A DNA stretch of 64,000 nucleotides from Basidiobolus meristosporus CBS 931.73 (taxonomy: Eukaryota > Basidiobolomycota > Basidiobolomycetes > Basidiobolales > Basidiobolaceae). A model generated the notes under the pieces. That model was not told the DNA's origin. It was given only the letters and a program-made list of their open reading frames with translations, and ran no database searches. Within the stretch, counting starts at the first letter, position 1, and every line of letters begins with the position of its first letter. This document shows, in pieces, positions 35,088 to 47,055 of the stretch. The position numbers and the translations under genes are program-made. The DNA lies in assembly GCA_002104905.1 (NCBI GenBank), contig MCFE01000214.1:1-64000 (forward strand), in the 5' to 3' direction.

Positions 35088-35741
35088 GATGTTGAGGAGG
35101 GGATATAGGGATTAACTAGCAAAATCGAGGTTGGCGATGTGAAGAGGTATAAGAAACAGGTAATTCGGAGATGGTGTAGCTAGCCAGGAGTATTATGAAA
35201 ATCACCCTTTTTTAAGTGCAAGTGAGTAAGTGAGAGCCACGGCCAAGTGAGGGTGGTTGATAACCTCGAAATTTTTTGTTTGATTTACACTGGTCTTGAG
35301 TGGGTTGATTTGTAATGATTTGGTGATTTGTTTGGTCGAATAACTAGCCAAGCTGGAAATATGTGGCCACGTCGGTTGGTTGGGAATTGAGGTGGATCTT
35401 GAGGAATGGCTGGGTTTTCGTCGGCCATGCCATGCTACCTGTGCGGAAAGGGATAGAACATGGTGGATGACATAACGAGCGGAATCCATGTGATACGAAA
35501 GCTTACGTATTCCGTGATTTCCTTACAAGTGGACTACGGAAAAAATATCGTCAGTGGGTGTTCAGTACGGATAGATAGGGTAAATGGTGGTTTATTTACT
35601 ATTCACACATGTGTAAAATGGATTTATAGGAAATTAATGGTCAGCAACTATGCAACATTCAACCAACATAGAAGTGCTCAGGGTGGCAACGAGCACGGTA
35701 GTGATGGTGGTGGTGGTGAGGAGGGCGGGGTGGGGTGGCAC
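35088..35741. other. Intergenic
   Basis: 654 bp between the ORMDL start and the BAP31 stop, both on the minus strand. Contains GT-rich simple sequence around 35690-35740; no gene supported. Confidence 0.45.
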
Positions 35742-36560
35742 TTAAATCTCCTTCTTGGATTCTTCAGCACGGCCCTCCCGGATCTTTTCAAGGTCATTGT
35801 GTTGGTCAGCAAGTCGGTTGTACTCGGTGGATTGATTATCAGCTTGCTTTTTCAAGAGTTCAAAGTCACGGTCCTTCCTCTTAAGGTCATCCAATTCTTT
35901 CAAAAGTTCCGCGATTTGTTTCTCTTGTTTGTCGTTGGATTCTTGGTAGAACTTGACATCCTTGTGCTCGACCGGCGAATGCTCTCCGAATTTCTCTAGC
36001 TCCTCTTGGACGTAGAACAAGTCCATGAGGATGGCGAATGTGCGGTTGATGATGAGGGAAAGGAACAATGTGAACCCGGTGAGGTACATGTTTCTCTGAC
36101 TGTAGAATTTCTTGACGTGCAACTGAGTATCGGTACGAGGATCGGCCAGGTTGGCTTGATTAACTTCTTCCGTGGCACGGATCATTCTATTGACGGAATC
36201 GATGAACAGGATGAACACGAAAAACCCTACGATATTGATGATGTATTGATTCCTGCGTATGATTCCAGACTCGTCGATCTTCATCAAGGCGGCTCGCTTC
36301 CATTTCTTAGGGAAGGGGAACTAGAATGGACGAAAGATGGTTACTACCGATGTTTGGATACCATACAGAAGGGTGAAATCGATAATGCGGATGATGAACA
36401 CGAAGAGGTATATTACGTACCACCATCAAACCAAAGAGAGTCATCTAGAGATTAAGTGAGATAAGTACTTCGGCCCCGCAACAACAGCCACGAGCATATC
36501 TCGGAAAAGACTTACCTCGAAAATCAGCAGGCCAAACACGATACTGTAATACAAGACCAT
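35742..36560 (-). CDS. BAP31 / YET-family ER membrane protein
   Basis: Three exons: 36516-36560, 36421-36444 and 35742-36320, giving 215 aa. BAP31/Yet proteins are ER cargo-sorting and translocon-associated factors. Joining gives MVLYYSIVFGLLIFE, MTLFGLMV, then FPFPKKWKRAALMKI, the conserved first membrane segment and basic loop. Two more hydrophobic segments follow (YIINIVGFFVFILFID; YLTGFTLFLSLIINRTFAIL with the RNMYLTGF signature). A coiled coil (~130-205, EKQIAELLKELDDLKRKD...) completes the protein. The last four residues are KKEI, a dilysine KKxx ER-retrieval signal. The middle exon is only 24 nt (eight codons) and encodes part of the first membrane helix. Confidence 0.92.
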
Positions 36561-37306
36561 CTTGAATCTTTGTATGGATTAATAGTGTTATGATAATAAA
36601 GGAACGGAAGGGAGACAGGAAAAGGAATTAAAAACTGAGGTTTGGTAGTTCTTGGAAATGAACTTTATACCATGCCCGGAGTGGTTCTTTCCTATGACGT
36701 GTTCCGGCGGAAAAAATCATGCACACACTGACGAATGAGCGCTTCCATTTATAGGATGGTACGTCAAAATCATATCACTGATCATTAGCATACAATTTCA
36801 TCCCAATGCCCATGATTTCTCACTGAACCCAGTCAATCACATGTATCCACAAGACAGCGCAAGCACTACACTTACACCAGGCTACCATTGGATAAAACCC
36901 AGGTACACGCCAGAGTAATATATGACTGTAATTGGTATGGGTGCGGGTAATGGTAAGGGTAAGGGTAAGAGCAAGGGCAAGGGCAAGGATTAGGGTCCAG
37001 CACCGATTGTGATGCAATCCCGACTGTAGGTGATGAGTATAGCATCCATCTGGGGATTCATGAGGCATTACCCAATATACCTTTCCCCGATGCCATCCTA
37101 CACGTGACTCTTGAAGGATCGAGGTTTATTCAAGGAAGTGATTGAGATGGTCTGGATAACAAAAACACTGAAACATCGAACTATGTATAACCTCTAGCAT
37201 GGCAGAGCATAGTGGTAGGAGAGTGGGAGAGGAAAAATAAATACACTTTGATCGAAAGGTCCGCCCCCTGGATCTTCCGGCTCGGCTGCAGCGCCATGAC
37301 GGTTGC
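36561..37306. other. Intergenic
   Basis: 746 bp between the BAP31 start and the stop of the PAS/Zn2Cys6 gene. Apart from the simple repeat at 36934-36998, nothing is supported. Confidence 0.45.
36934..36998. repeat. Degenerate GGGTAA/GGGCAA hexamer repeat
   Basis: A 65-bp G-rich run of six-base units (GGGTAA, GGGTAA, GAGCAA, GGGCAA, GGGCAA) ending in GGATTAGGGT. It resembles variant telomere repeat (TTAGGG family) but is short, imperfect and intergenic. Confidence 0.6.
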
Positions 37307-38714
37307 TCACGAGCTGCTTCCGTAATTATTGGTGTTGCGCACTAAGGATGGAAGCTGAAATTTGGCAAGTTTGCAAATTAGGTAGGCCCGGTCGTAGGTA
37401 TCTATGCTTGTGAGGTCGGTGCCAAACGCGCCCCCAACTTTCATATGGACGTTGAACAGCTCGTAGCCACCGTCTTTTCTTCTGATATGGATGGCCTCCG
37501 TGACGTCCATCGAGCCGGAGGCAGGGTTGGTTAGCTTTTCATATGATTGCTTCTGTATATCCCCCAGCGTCAGTGAGCATCCGAAGCCCTCCCGCAGTGG
37601 CGCAGCCAAGAATGAGCCCTGATAATCGGTGACTACTTTCACCACATGGTCTATCAATTTCGTCTTGAGATTCTCAATTCGGTCAGTGTCGGTAATGTGC
37701 ACAATGTCGTAGAGAGAGCGATGAACCAGGTCTTGGGACGTGTAGCCTAGCAAGTCGTGATACTCCTCCGAGATCATTGCACAATCCATTTTGAAGTTCA
37801 GCAGCATCACAAAATCCCTGCTATCCGATGTGTGAGGGGTGGAGTCGTCTTGGGGATTGTGGTGCTCCGACTTGGATGGGTCGAATAGGTTGTAATGGAG
37901 CGATGACGGTGGCTCGTCGTTGGCCGGTCCTTGGAAATGAGTGGTGTGGTGACTAGCCAGACTCAGTGTCGATGGGGTGGATGATCTTCGGATTGATACT
38001 GAGGAGGATGGAGTTTGACAAGGGTAATTCGACGCCTCTATGCACAGCTCTGGAGGTTTCGGGTGGTTCATGCTGGTGCGATAAGTCAGGGGTACGTTGT
38101 TTGTAACTGTACTAGACGAGCTCGAACCCGATGTACTTTGGAGATCGGTTTGAGTGGTGTAGGCATGAATAGGGGGAGGAATAGGTGCAGGGGCAGGGAC
38201 AGGGACAGGCGTGGGCGTAGGATTAAGGTTAATGATTTGAGAGTAATTCGAATCTTGCAGGTAAGAGTCAGATTTCCGGTCTCTTATCTTGGGTCGACCT
38301 CGTTTTTTATGCTGTATGTCGATACAAGTGTCGGTTTTTCCCATAGCGATGCATCGTTTACAAGGTCTAGAGACTGCATTTAGACAAAATTTAGATAAGA
38401 CCTAGGTAGGGGAGGGGGGGGTAAACTCAGCGATACGAACCGTCACACGCCAGATGCGCCTTCTTGCAATTAGCACAAGCGCTAGGAACATGGGTCTTGT
38501 TCACCCTTTTAGAGTTAGAGCTTCTGGTTGGCTCAGAACTACTGTCATCGGAACTTGGCCGTTTGGTTTTGTGAGCTTTGCTATCAAAACAGAGCTCGCT
38601 CTGGCGCTTCAGGTGACTCTCTGAAGACCAGGTCAATTCCCGGACAGAGAAGTCTTTGGCCTCCTCCTCAACAACTGGGGAGTGCAATAAGAACTTGCTT
38701 CGCTCCCTTTCCAT
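37307..38714 (-). CDS. Zn2Cys6 transcription factor with PAS domain, ERT1/AcuK-like
   Basis: Two exons: 38441-38714 and 37307-38373, giving 446 aa. The zinc cluster is split by the intron: CANCKKAHLAC then DVSRPCKRCIAMGKTDTC, followed by IQHKKRGRPKIRDRK. This C-x2-C-x6-C-x5-C-x2-C-x8-C cluster with the HKKRGRP AT-hook-like tail is the hallmark of the ERT1/AcuK group, regulators of gluconeogenesis and non-fermentable carbon use. Donor 38440 and acceptor 38374 were chosen because only they give the canonical CDVSRPCKRC spacing. A Pro/Ser-rich linker follows, then a PAS domain (~285-355: FVMLLNFKMDCAMISEEYHD, LLGYTSQDLVHRSLYDIVH). The N-terminal ~75 residues are charged and unrecognised. The target pathway is inferred from the family. 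Confidence 0.83.
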
Positions 38715-40153
38715 TTTGCCAAGTGCTTAGGAAATCGAGCTCAAACAGCAAACAACAACAGACCAGTATAATTTGTCCACCGAATGAGGGCAGGGGAGTG
38801 CAAGTAAAAGTAGGTATATGCCGGTTAGAACAGGTGGATAGAAGGCGCACACTTGAGCGCAGTTAGTTGGCAGAAGTGAAAAAAAGTAAGGAAAGGTGCA
38901 TGATATCACATGTACACCTTGGCCTTCTTATGTGAAATACTAGAAAAGAATGATGGGGTAGTGCATACCCTACACAGCTGAACGACTCAGCCAATAATGG
39001 GATTCAATTAGAAGATTTATCGTAACCCAATCATATCTAAACAGTGATCTTCACTTTGGACATACTGATACACAGGCTGCCTGAGATGGTTCTATGGAAG
39101 AATGGATTTCATGGCTATGTTTCCAGTGATTTGGATAATTTTATTCTTGCTAAAGTAATTAATGTAGGTGATCCAGCAGAAAATTTCCCGATATCCAACT
39201 TTAACTTAAAATGGAGACTCCTGAGTAGTTCGGAGGTTAGCGTCTTCCCACTACCATATAGAGCATGTGCTCAACACCACCCTTTTATGACTGAATGGCC
39301 CTAATAATAAAAGATAGATATCAGTTGCTTATTATAGCGCTTTCTGATGGTTTTTTTTCGACAATGGCCCAATTTATCCGAATGATCAGTACTTTACAGG
39401 TGAAGTAATATTGACTTGGTGACACGAATAGTATCAATCAAGTTCGTCAGGATACCCTCTACCAATCACCTCTATCGAGATTCAGATGTCTTAGATATCG
39501 TATCTGTTTTGAGATGTTCATGGTAACTCGATTGGGATGTGAGGATAATCCTGCTCCGGGAATGTTTCACGACAAGACCACAAATAAATTTCCGAGAACC
39601 TAAAGGCCATCAAATGGCTCAATGAAACTCTGGATCGGGTTTCGGATTTATCTGGGATTAATCCCGATCTCGATGCAATCAAGCTTATTCTGTAACGGGA
39701 TACGAATTTCTGTTAACTCGGCTATTTTCTGTACTATGCGAAGAACGAGCCCAAGAAGAGGAAATTTCATTTTCTGCGACCGAGATTGTCCCCGATGCAA
39801 TTCAAGGCTCAACAGAATGAGGGAAGATCTGTTACCTGAAAAACAAGGCAGCCTCGGTTATGGTATAAATTATTATCCATGGATTCCGGGCCCTCCCCCA
39901 GTAATTCTCCCAGATTTGGGCAGCACTGCATATGTCCTTTGATTGGTGTGTTTCTCCTCGAATTTGCGCCATAACAGCTCACAAAACTCCACTCCGTTGA
40001 GCTGACTCATCGGTGACGACTACATGGTTAATCGATCAATCGATCGTTCGTTTTATTGGTTCCGTGATCTGAGTTGCTGGTTGAAACAGGTACACTTGGC
40101 TTGCTGAGCGCTAAGGTGAAATCAATTTTTTGTCCGATTTAAACACCCTAGGC
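38715..40153. other. Intergenic, divergent promoter region
   Basis: 1.4 kb between the PAS/Zn2Cys6 gene (-) and the DEK-like gene (+). Open frames at 39044-39304 and 39622-39942 have no recognisable domains and no start or splice context; I see no supported gene. Confidence 0.45.
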
Positions 40154-41603
40154 ATGTCTTCCAAGGCGAATGTTAAATCCGAACCTGCGGAGGATAGCCC
40201 TTCAATGACTCAAAGAAAGACCAAGGGCTCCAAATTTAGTGACATCCCTTTGATGTCTCTAGAAGAAGGTGGGGCGTTTTCTGCGATCTATTTGCTAGAT
40301 TACGAGCGATCTATTCATCCACTCTACCTTAGCCAATACCCCAAGAAAAAAGCGCGAGAGAAAAGCGGTTGATCGTTACGAGCCTGGAAAAGAGAAGACT
40401 GCGACACCTGAGCCACAAAAGCCCATAGTACACAAAGTAAGGAGAAATCACCCGCTCTTTCCCCTTCAACATCGTAGTCTTGTTTCTAACTCCAGCTCAC
40501 TCAAGGGCACTGGTACCAAACTATCGAGCATTCCGCGTGGTATATGCCTCTTTTTTGCTTCTTCTTCCGTGGGCTGATACTTAATTGGTGCTTTTGTGTT
40601 TATTTTTCAAAGTCGCGTCAAATATCAGTTCGCGAAAAAACAAGGATTACACATTGTATGTGCTTCATCGATTTTTGTTCGGCCGCCTCGAAGGGAAGCC
40701 AAATGTTAAAGAAGATTTGGAGGCCTTCAACGGATTTGCCTTCCAAAACCTGGTAAGTGACTGGCTTCTTACGTGGCACGTGGATAGACCTTTTCGAACA
40801 CCGACCACTCATGCGGCCGATTCTCTAGGAAGAGGAAGATGTATATTGGAACAAGCTGGAGAAATGGACTCTGGATACATGTAAAAACGTGTGCGAGATC
40901 TTCGATTTACCATTCCCCAATAATAAGGTAAACTTCGAAGTAACTCGCCTCATATTGTTCCTCGAATTGTACTCATTCATATCCCGCCACCTGTAGAACG
41001 ATCTCCATAGCTCCATCATGGAGTTCCTTAAAAACCCGCAAATACAAGATACCGTGGATACTCAAGTAAGTGGTTATTTCACCTGGGGAAATGGGTACAG
41101 GGAGTAACACCAACCCGCATAGCAGGAAGAATCCACCTTCCAAATCTCCCCCTTCTCGTTCTTTGTCAGGGAAAAGCGCGGGGAGCTGATCCAAAACAAC
41201 CCCGACAAATCGTTGGAGGATATCCAGAAGGAGCTCGTCTCGCTATGGGACTCCCTTCCAAATGACGAAAAGGCAGTGTACCAAAGTCGGATTCCAAGCG
41301 AGGCAGCGACCACCAAGAAACGTAAATACACCAAGCGAGGTGGGAAGAAATCAGCACCAGGTGCCGCACAATCTACACCCGGTAAACGTGGTCGTAAGGC
41401 AAAGTCTGCGCATGAGTCACTGACCAAAAGTAAGGAGCTGGTGGCGGACTCCGATTCTGAGGAGGTAAATTGATCAGTGTGTGTTGCATTGAGAAAAAAA
41501 TGAGTAAAGCGAGCTGAGGTGTTACTTAATGTAGAATCTGTCCCAAGTGAATAATGGCACTTCAAAAGAAATAGATGATGATGCCAAAGGTGGCTTTGAT
41601 TAA
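40154..41603 (+). CDS. DEK-family chromatin protein with HMG box
   Basis: Eight exons: 40154-40268, 40333-40436, 40506-40539, 40613-40752, 40829-40927, 40997-41065, 41123-41464 and 41535-41603, giving 323 aa. The N-terminal half reads PRKKRERKAVDRYEPGKE, IVHKGTGTKLSSIPRV, YVLHRFLFGRLEGKPNVKED plus LEAFNGFAFQN, and CKNVCEIFDLP...SSIMEFLKNP. This is the DEK signature (pseudo-SAP/SAP box) in the form seen in plant DEKs with their RERK-VxRY leader. It is followed at ~190-245 by an HMG-box-like segment (SPFSFFVREKRGELIQNNPD, SLEDIQKELVSLWDSLPNDE, KAVYQSR). A basic tail with KKRKYTKRGGKK and GKRGRKAK suggests DNA binding. Presumed nuclear architectural protein. Exon 3 is only 34 nt; its acceptor at 40505 was chosen to give HKGTGTKL. 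Confidence 0.82.
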
Positions 41604-41832
41604 ACATGAATGCCCCCTCCCTGAATGTGTTTATTGAAGCATTTCAACCGCCTTATTTATGTCAATTTCGAAGAAGTGATGCATCGAAGGCTCTGATGTT
41701 GAAGAAACGTAGGGTTGTTTGATGAAGTCGAATTTGTTGCCAACCATCAGTTGAATAGCACGGATTTAATATTTGAACCGTAATAGTACATTATTCTATT
41801 TATTACAAGTGAAGACGTATAAAATCAGTCAA

Positions 41833-44800
41833 TTAATTGCCACTTCTGCTAATCATGGTGACATCCCTCTTGAGGGTGGGAAGAGTCTTAACCTGGCTCT
41901 TCTGGTCTTCACTTAGCTCCGGCAATTCCAAGAAGCCAACCTTGATCAAATACGCCAGATACAATCCCATCAGGGTATCCATCGAGGCGCATTTGACCGA
42001 GGTGTTGGCAATCGACCAGTTAGTGTTGGTGTCATCAAGTTCTGGCGACTTACTGGATGTGGGAAGGTCATCAAGAACAAAGTGCAACAAAGGATATAGG
42101 GCGTTGTCCGAGTTAGCTGACAAAGTAACATCCATGAGGTGATTACGCCAGAGAATGTATTCGACTGGCTTGACATCAAAGCCATACTGCATCAATGAAG
42201 CAAACATGTCATTGAATCGGAATCTGTGAGGATTGGTGGTGTGATAGGCCACACGTTGGAGACACTTCTCCTGTGTAGCCACAGCCACCACAGTTCCAGC
42301 AACATAGTCGACCGGGCACATGTTGACGATGTTGTTCATGATTGGGACTTCCCCAAGCTGTATGCATCCCTTCACCAAACGCCAAAGGAAATCATCGGTA
42401 TTGGTAACGCCGATTTCGGAATCTCCCACAACATACCCGGGTCTGATGATAGTGGCCGGAAGGCCTCGTTTTCTTGCTTCCATGATCAACTTCTCTGAAA
42501 CCCACTTGGATTGACCGTAGCCAGTTTGGAGTCCAGTGCGACTTCCTTCCAGGTCATCATTCTCAGAAACAGGGGTGCCGGTGGTAGAGAGTTGAATGTA
42601 GTGGTCGGAGTCTAAGACGGATGTGGATGAGACAAAATGCAACGACTTGGTCTTGTGTTCAGATGCCAGGCGGAGAGCCTCGAGAGTTCCAATGACGTTG
42701 GCCGCGCGAAGCTTTTGATAAGGATACACCCAATGGACCAAGGCTCCATTATGGATAATGATGTCGACGACCTGGGTCAATTCGGCCCATTTCTCCTGGC
42801 CAATTCCGAGGTTCTCCATGTTCAGATCCCCCTTAACTGCCAGCACATTCTCGTTTCCTGCTTGTCCCCAGCTCTCCTTCCAGACCAGGTGGGCTTCGCA
42901 GTTCTTCTTGATTCTCTCAAAGCCCGACTCTTCGTCCTTGCAACGAACAAGGCAGTGCACTTTGGAGTTTGGGAGTACCCGAAGAATTTCTGCCAAGATA
43001 AACGCACCAAGGAACCCGGTGGCTCCCGTAAGGAAGAAGTGAGTAGTCTTATTTTCTTGAACAGGGAATTGTTCGAGCGGAGCATAGGAGGGGAGAAGCT
43101 TCACGAGCTCATCAAAGTCGTGACTATAGTTCACAGTTTGGGCGTCCTCATTTCCTGAAGGCTGGTCGGGGGTGGCATCGGAATTATCGGGCAAGTTGAG
43201 GTCTTCATTTTTGATCGCTTCTACTTCCTTGCTCATACCACGAATGGTGGGCTCTCTGAACACGAGACCGAGAGGAACATCAACGCCGCATTTCTTACGC
43301 ACATCGAAGATCATGCGAGTGGCCAGGATGGAGTGTCCGCCAATATCGAAGAAGTTGTCGTCGATAGAGATAGAAGCCTGGTTGAGGATGGATCTCCAGA
43401 TATCATGGATAAGCTTCTGAGTGGGAGTAAGCTCAAGTGCAGAGTTTCCGGTCTGGGTTACCGGAGCAGTCTGTGCAGTATCAGGGAATGGTAGAGCAGG
43501 CTTGTCCACCTTTCCGTTGGGTGTCAGAGGCATCTTCTTGAGTGGAACAAAAACTGGAAAATCTTAGTACAAATACTCATTTCTGGGCCATATTTACCCA
43601 AGTTACTTACCAGATGGTACACTGTAGCTGGGGAGCTTCTTCTTCAGCCACTCTCGGATATCTCTGATCAAACGAGTGTACTTTCTGGGTTGTCCAGAGG
43701 AGACGGTCTCCTCATCTGTGCTGAATCCTTCAGCATTCTCCATTGGAACGAAGTAAGAAACCAGAGTCTGCTCTTCGTTCTTGTCACGGCGAACCAAGGT
43801 AACATTTTCGCGAACCAGTGGGTGCTGAGACAGGTGAGTGTCAATCTCACCCAGCTCGATTCTGAAGCCACGGATCTTAATTTGGTCGTCGGCGCGTCCT
43901 GTACACTCGACTATTTTGGCAAAACCTATGAGTGAACAATCTACTTGAAGCATCATTGAAGAAGTCTACTAACCGCATCCATCAGGTTTGTAGCGACCCA
44001 AGTCACCGGTTCTATACATTCTATCACGTGGTCCCTTGAAAAATGGTAGATCGCTGTTGCCATTGTGAAGTGATGGAGACCCGAACCAATTTGTCAAGAA
44101 CTTCTCATTGGTCACCTCCTCCAGCTTCAAGTAACCTTCAGATAAGCCACCACTTCTCACGTAGATTTCACCTACTTCGCCTACGCCACAGAGGCCCTTT
44201 CCTAGTCGGTTCACCACCAAAAGTTGTACGGATCTCATACCGCGACCAGCTGGCATGATATCTTTGGTTGAGGTGAGGAATGACGGATGGGTTGCTCTGG
44301 GTGGGATCGCAAAATACGAAACAGCGCGCTGCGTTTCAGTAGTTCCATACATGTTGATGATTGTGGCATTTGGGGCCAAATGTTGGAGGCGATTGCAATC
44401 TCTCTTGGTCAGAATATCGCCAACGAAGAAAGAGTTGCGAAGGGAGGGAATGGGCGTGGTGGCATTTGCCGAGAGAAGCTGACCCATAGCAGGTGTCAAG
44501 TGGGTTACGGAGATCTCGTGTTCAGCCATCCATTCAGCCAATCTTCCAGGAATCCCAATATCCTCGGAAGTGGGGATATGCAATTCAGCACCTAGGAAGA
44601 GAGGTGTGAAGATATCTCGCTGAATAGGGTCGTGCGCGATACCGGATAGCATTGTGAAGTGATCCTCGTTTGACAAAGAAAACTCTTGCGACATCCATGG
44701 ATAAAAGTGGGTTAGGGAGAAGTGGCGGCCTCTCACGCCCTTTGGAATTCCGGTACTGCCGCTGGTGAATGATAGAGTACCAATACTATCTGGGCCAAGA

Positions 44801-46223
44801 ACTATATCAAGAGAGGTTGAGGCGCAGCCTCTAACTGGCTCCAAAATATCGTCAGCGTCCTCGTCGGAGCCGCCACTTAGGTGGCCATCATCAAAGAGTT
44901 CTAGTGCAGGAATTTCACACTTGATGGATAATTCAGAATCGATGTACTCTCGGACAGTGGGGTGTAAGCTTCCGGCATGCTTGAGAACAACCAGAGCCCT
45001 CGGCTGGGCAACAGAAAGATAGATTTGCTGGCGCGCAGGAGGGTAGGCAGGGTCAATCACACTGAAGGTTCCCCCCGCCATAAGTGTACCAATAATGGCG
45101 ACCACCAAATCAACACCACGGTAGGCATATATCATAACAACATCCTCCCGCTCCAGTCCATTCTGAACAAGATAGTGCGCTACGGTATTGGCGGCTTTGT
45201 AGATATGCTCATAGGTAAAGCGGCGAACTCTTGTAGTCTGGGTAAGGCTGGTGCTAGAGCTTGATTCCAATAGGCTCTCAACGATACAAGTACGCTCAGG
45301 GAAGCTATTGGCATTCCTAGTAAAGATATCGGTAATGGCTCCCTGCCATTGGCACCAATTGAGATCGGCAGTCGGATCAGGAATCACGCTCCTGCAACGC
45401 TCGGAAATGAGATCCATGGTTCCCACTTGAACGCTCTTGTTTGCTGCAGCTGATTCTAACACTAAAACCAGTTGATCAAGGATATGCTGGATACGGGAGG
45501 GCGAGAAGAGGACCTGGTTATATGAGACCTTAACTTCGATTCCGGGAATGAGGCGGCGTAAAGAAGTGGATGAGGAGGTAATGAAGATGGTCAGATCGTT
45601 TGTAGAGGTGGTTTCGGTAATAGTGTTAGTGTCTGTGTCAGTCTGGTTGAAAAAGCGGACTTTGAACAATGGATTTGAAGAATTCTCTTGTTCCTGATAT
45701 AACTGGCTTAGTAAGGCGCCGAATGGGACCTCAATTTTGGCTGCCTGCTCTTCAACCTGGAGCAGTATAAGTTAGATTGATTGTACATCATGGTTGCTTA
45801 CATGTATTGCCATACCTTCTGAACCATCTGAACCACTTCCTCAAAGGTATCGGTGCCCTTGACCGTCAAGCGCAGAACCAGCGGGTTACGGGAGTCGGAG
45901 GAGCTTCCCACTGGGATATCCTCTTCGCCGGTGTATCTGTGCAATAATACTGCAAAAGCAGCAAGCAGTATACTAAATGGAGAAGGGTGCTCAAGTTGAG
46001 CGTTTTCAGTGTTAACCTTGATAGCCAAAGAGAGCTGTAGGATAGCTAAGCAGGTGGCTTCAGAGAGCTGCAACGCCTCAACTGCCTCCACTATCTTGAG
46101 AGGCACCGAGCGTGGGTAATCCGTGGGGAGCTGAAGCTCAGTTAAGCTTTGAAGTCTCTCTTTCCAAGCATTGATTCTGTCAGCCATAGGTATGCTATCG
46201 TGCTGAGGTACGTCGACAGTCAT
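41833..46223 (-). CDS. LYS2: Alpha-aminoadipate reductase LYS2 (lysine biosynthesis)
   Basis: Four exons: 45816-46223, 43974-45756, 43611-43925 and 41833-43553, giving 1,408 aa, normal for Lys2. The enzyme activates L-alpha-aminoadipate with ATP, loads it on its own carrier domain and reduces it with NADPH to the semialdehyde; it is specific to the fungal lysine pathway. Order: an N-terminal condensation-like region (~1-230); an adenylation domain with [17 protein letters not shown] (~463) and [16 protein letters not shown]; a peptidyl-carrier domain with [16 protein letters not shown] (Ser ~904 carries phosphopantetheine, added by Lys5); and a thioester-reductase domain with [10 protein letters not shown] (~1010), [20 protein letters not shown] and [11 protein letters not shown]. 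All joins are in phase and restore known motifs ([20 protein letters not shown]). Gcn4-type sites lie upstream. Confidence 0.97.
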
Positions 46224-46533
46224 ATTAAGTCTATTTTATGACAGCTGATTAATAATATGAGAGGAAATATCACAAGGAAGTTGAAAAGAGGGCAAGTCTA
46301 TCAGATTACAATTGCTTGCAAACGCACGAAATATGGACCAACAGTATGTGTGTACCGAGAAAGCCGTGGCAATCTATTTATAATGATAAAATGGCTTAGG
46401 TGCAAGTGCGACTGGCATTAGATTGCCAACAGCCATTTTCGGACGAGATAGATGGGATCAACGGTGAATCAATATGATTCAATTGAAATATTCCATCCCA
46501 AGATATGTGTGATGACTGTTTGGGGGCATAGAG

Positions 46534-46540
46534 TGAGTCA
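46534..46540. promoter_or_regulatory. Gcn4/CpcA-type site TGAGTCA upstream of LYS2
   Basis: A perfect 7-bp TGAGTCA, 311 bp upstream of the LYS2 ATG. The general amino-acid control factor Gcn4/CpcA binds this sequence and controls lysine genes in other fungi. A second TGACTC lies at 46814-46819. Function is inferred from motif and neighbour. Confidence 0.45.
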
Positions 46541-46813
46541 GTCTGACGAACAATACTAAAACTTGGACTCAACACCCTCAAATAAACCGCCAGTCCAACA
46601 CCCCCTCAGACAAAGCTCAAGCAAAGCATGCTGTGTTGATAGAAAACACTCGGCTGCATTCCGCCCTAACCCCACAGTCACTCTAATGCATCAGCGTTAG
46701 TGAGGCATCCGTTCTAATCGCCACATCCATATTCAGGCTGGTGGCAATACTTTTCATCCATGTGACGCTCATAAACGGATATTTTGGGATGGATTAGTGA
46801 TGATGACTATGGA

Positions 46814-46819
46814 TGACTC
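46814..46819. promoter_or_regulatory. Second Gcn4-like core TGACTC upstream of LYS2
   Basis: ATGACTCC context, one base short of the ATGACTCAT consensus, ~590 bp before the LYS2 start. Supports amino-acid control only together with the perfect site at 46534. Confidence 0.3.
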
Positions 46820-47055
46820 CGGACCACCCCATCCATGATCCACCCCAAGACTAGATTGACGCTGGATGAGTAACGTAACAACATAACACATAGGAAATGT
46901 TGCGCTGTTGTGTTTCAACTGGCACTTTCGTGGAACATGCAGCCAACTCTAAAGAAAATTGGCGTGATCCATTGGAATTGATTAAAAATAGCTAATTTCA
47001 CCGCGATCAGTAATTTAACGCAACCCCCACAAACAGCAATTTTTGGCTCAGAAAA

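Noticed and set aside
36006-36455. 149-codon plus-strand frame across BAP31
   Set aside because: Antisense to the BAP31 coding exon and includes its intron; no family content.
36934-36998. Interstitial telomere
   Set aside because: Only ~65 bp, units are GGGTAA/GGGCAA variants rather than clean TTAGGG, and ordinary genes lie on both sides; treated as a simple repeat.
42637-43158. 173-codon plus-strand frame within LYS2
   Set aside because: Antisense to well-conserved LYS2 reductase sequence; no independent support.
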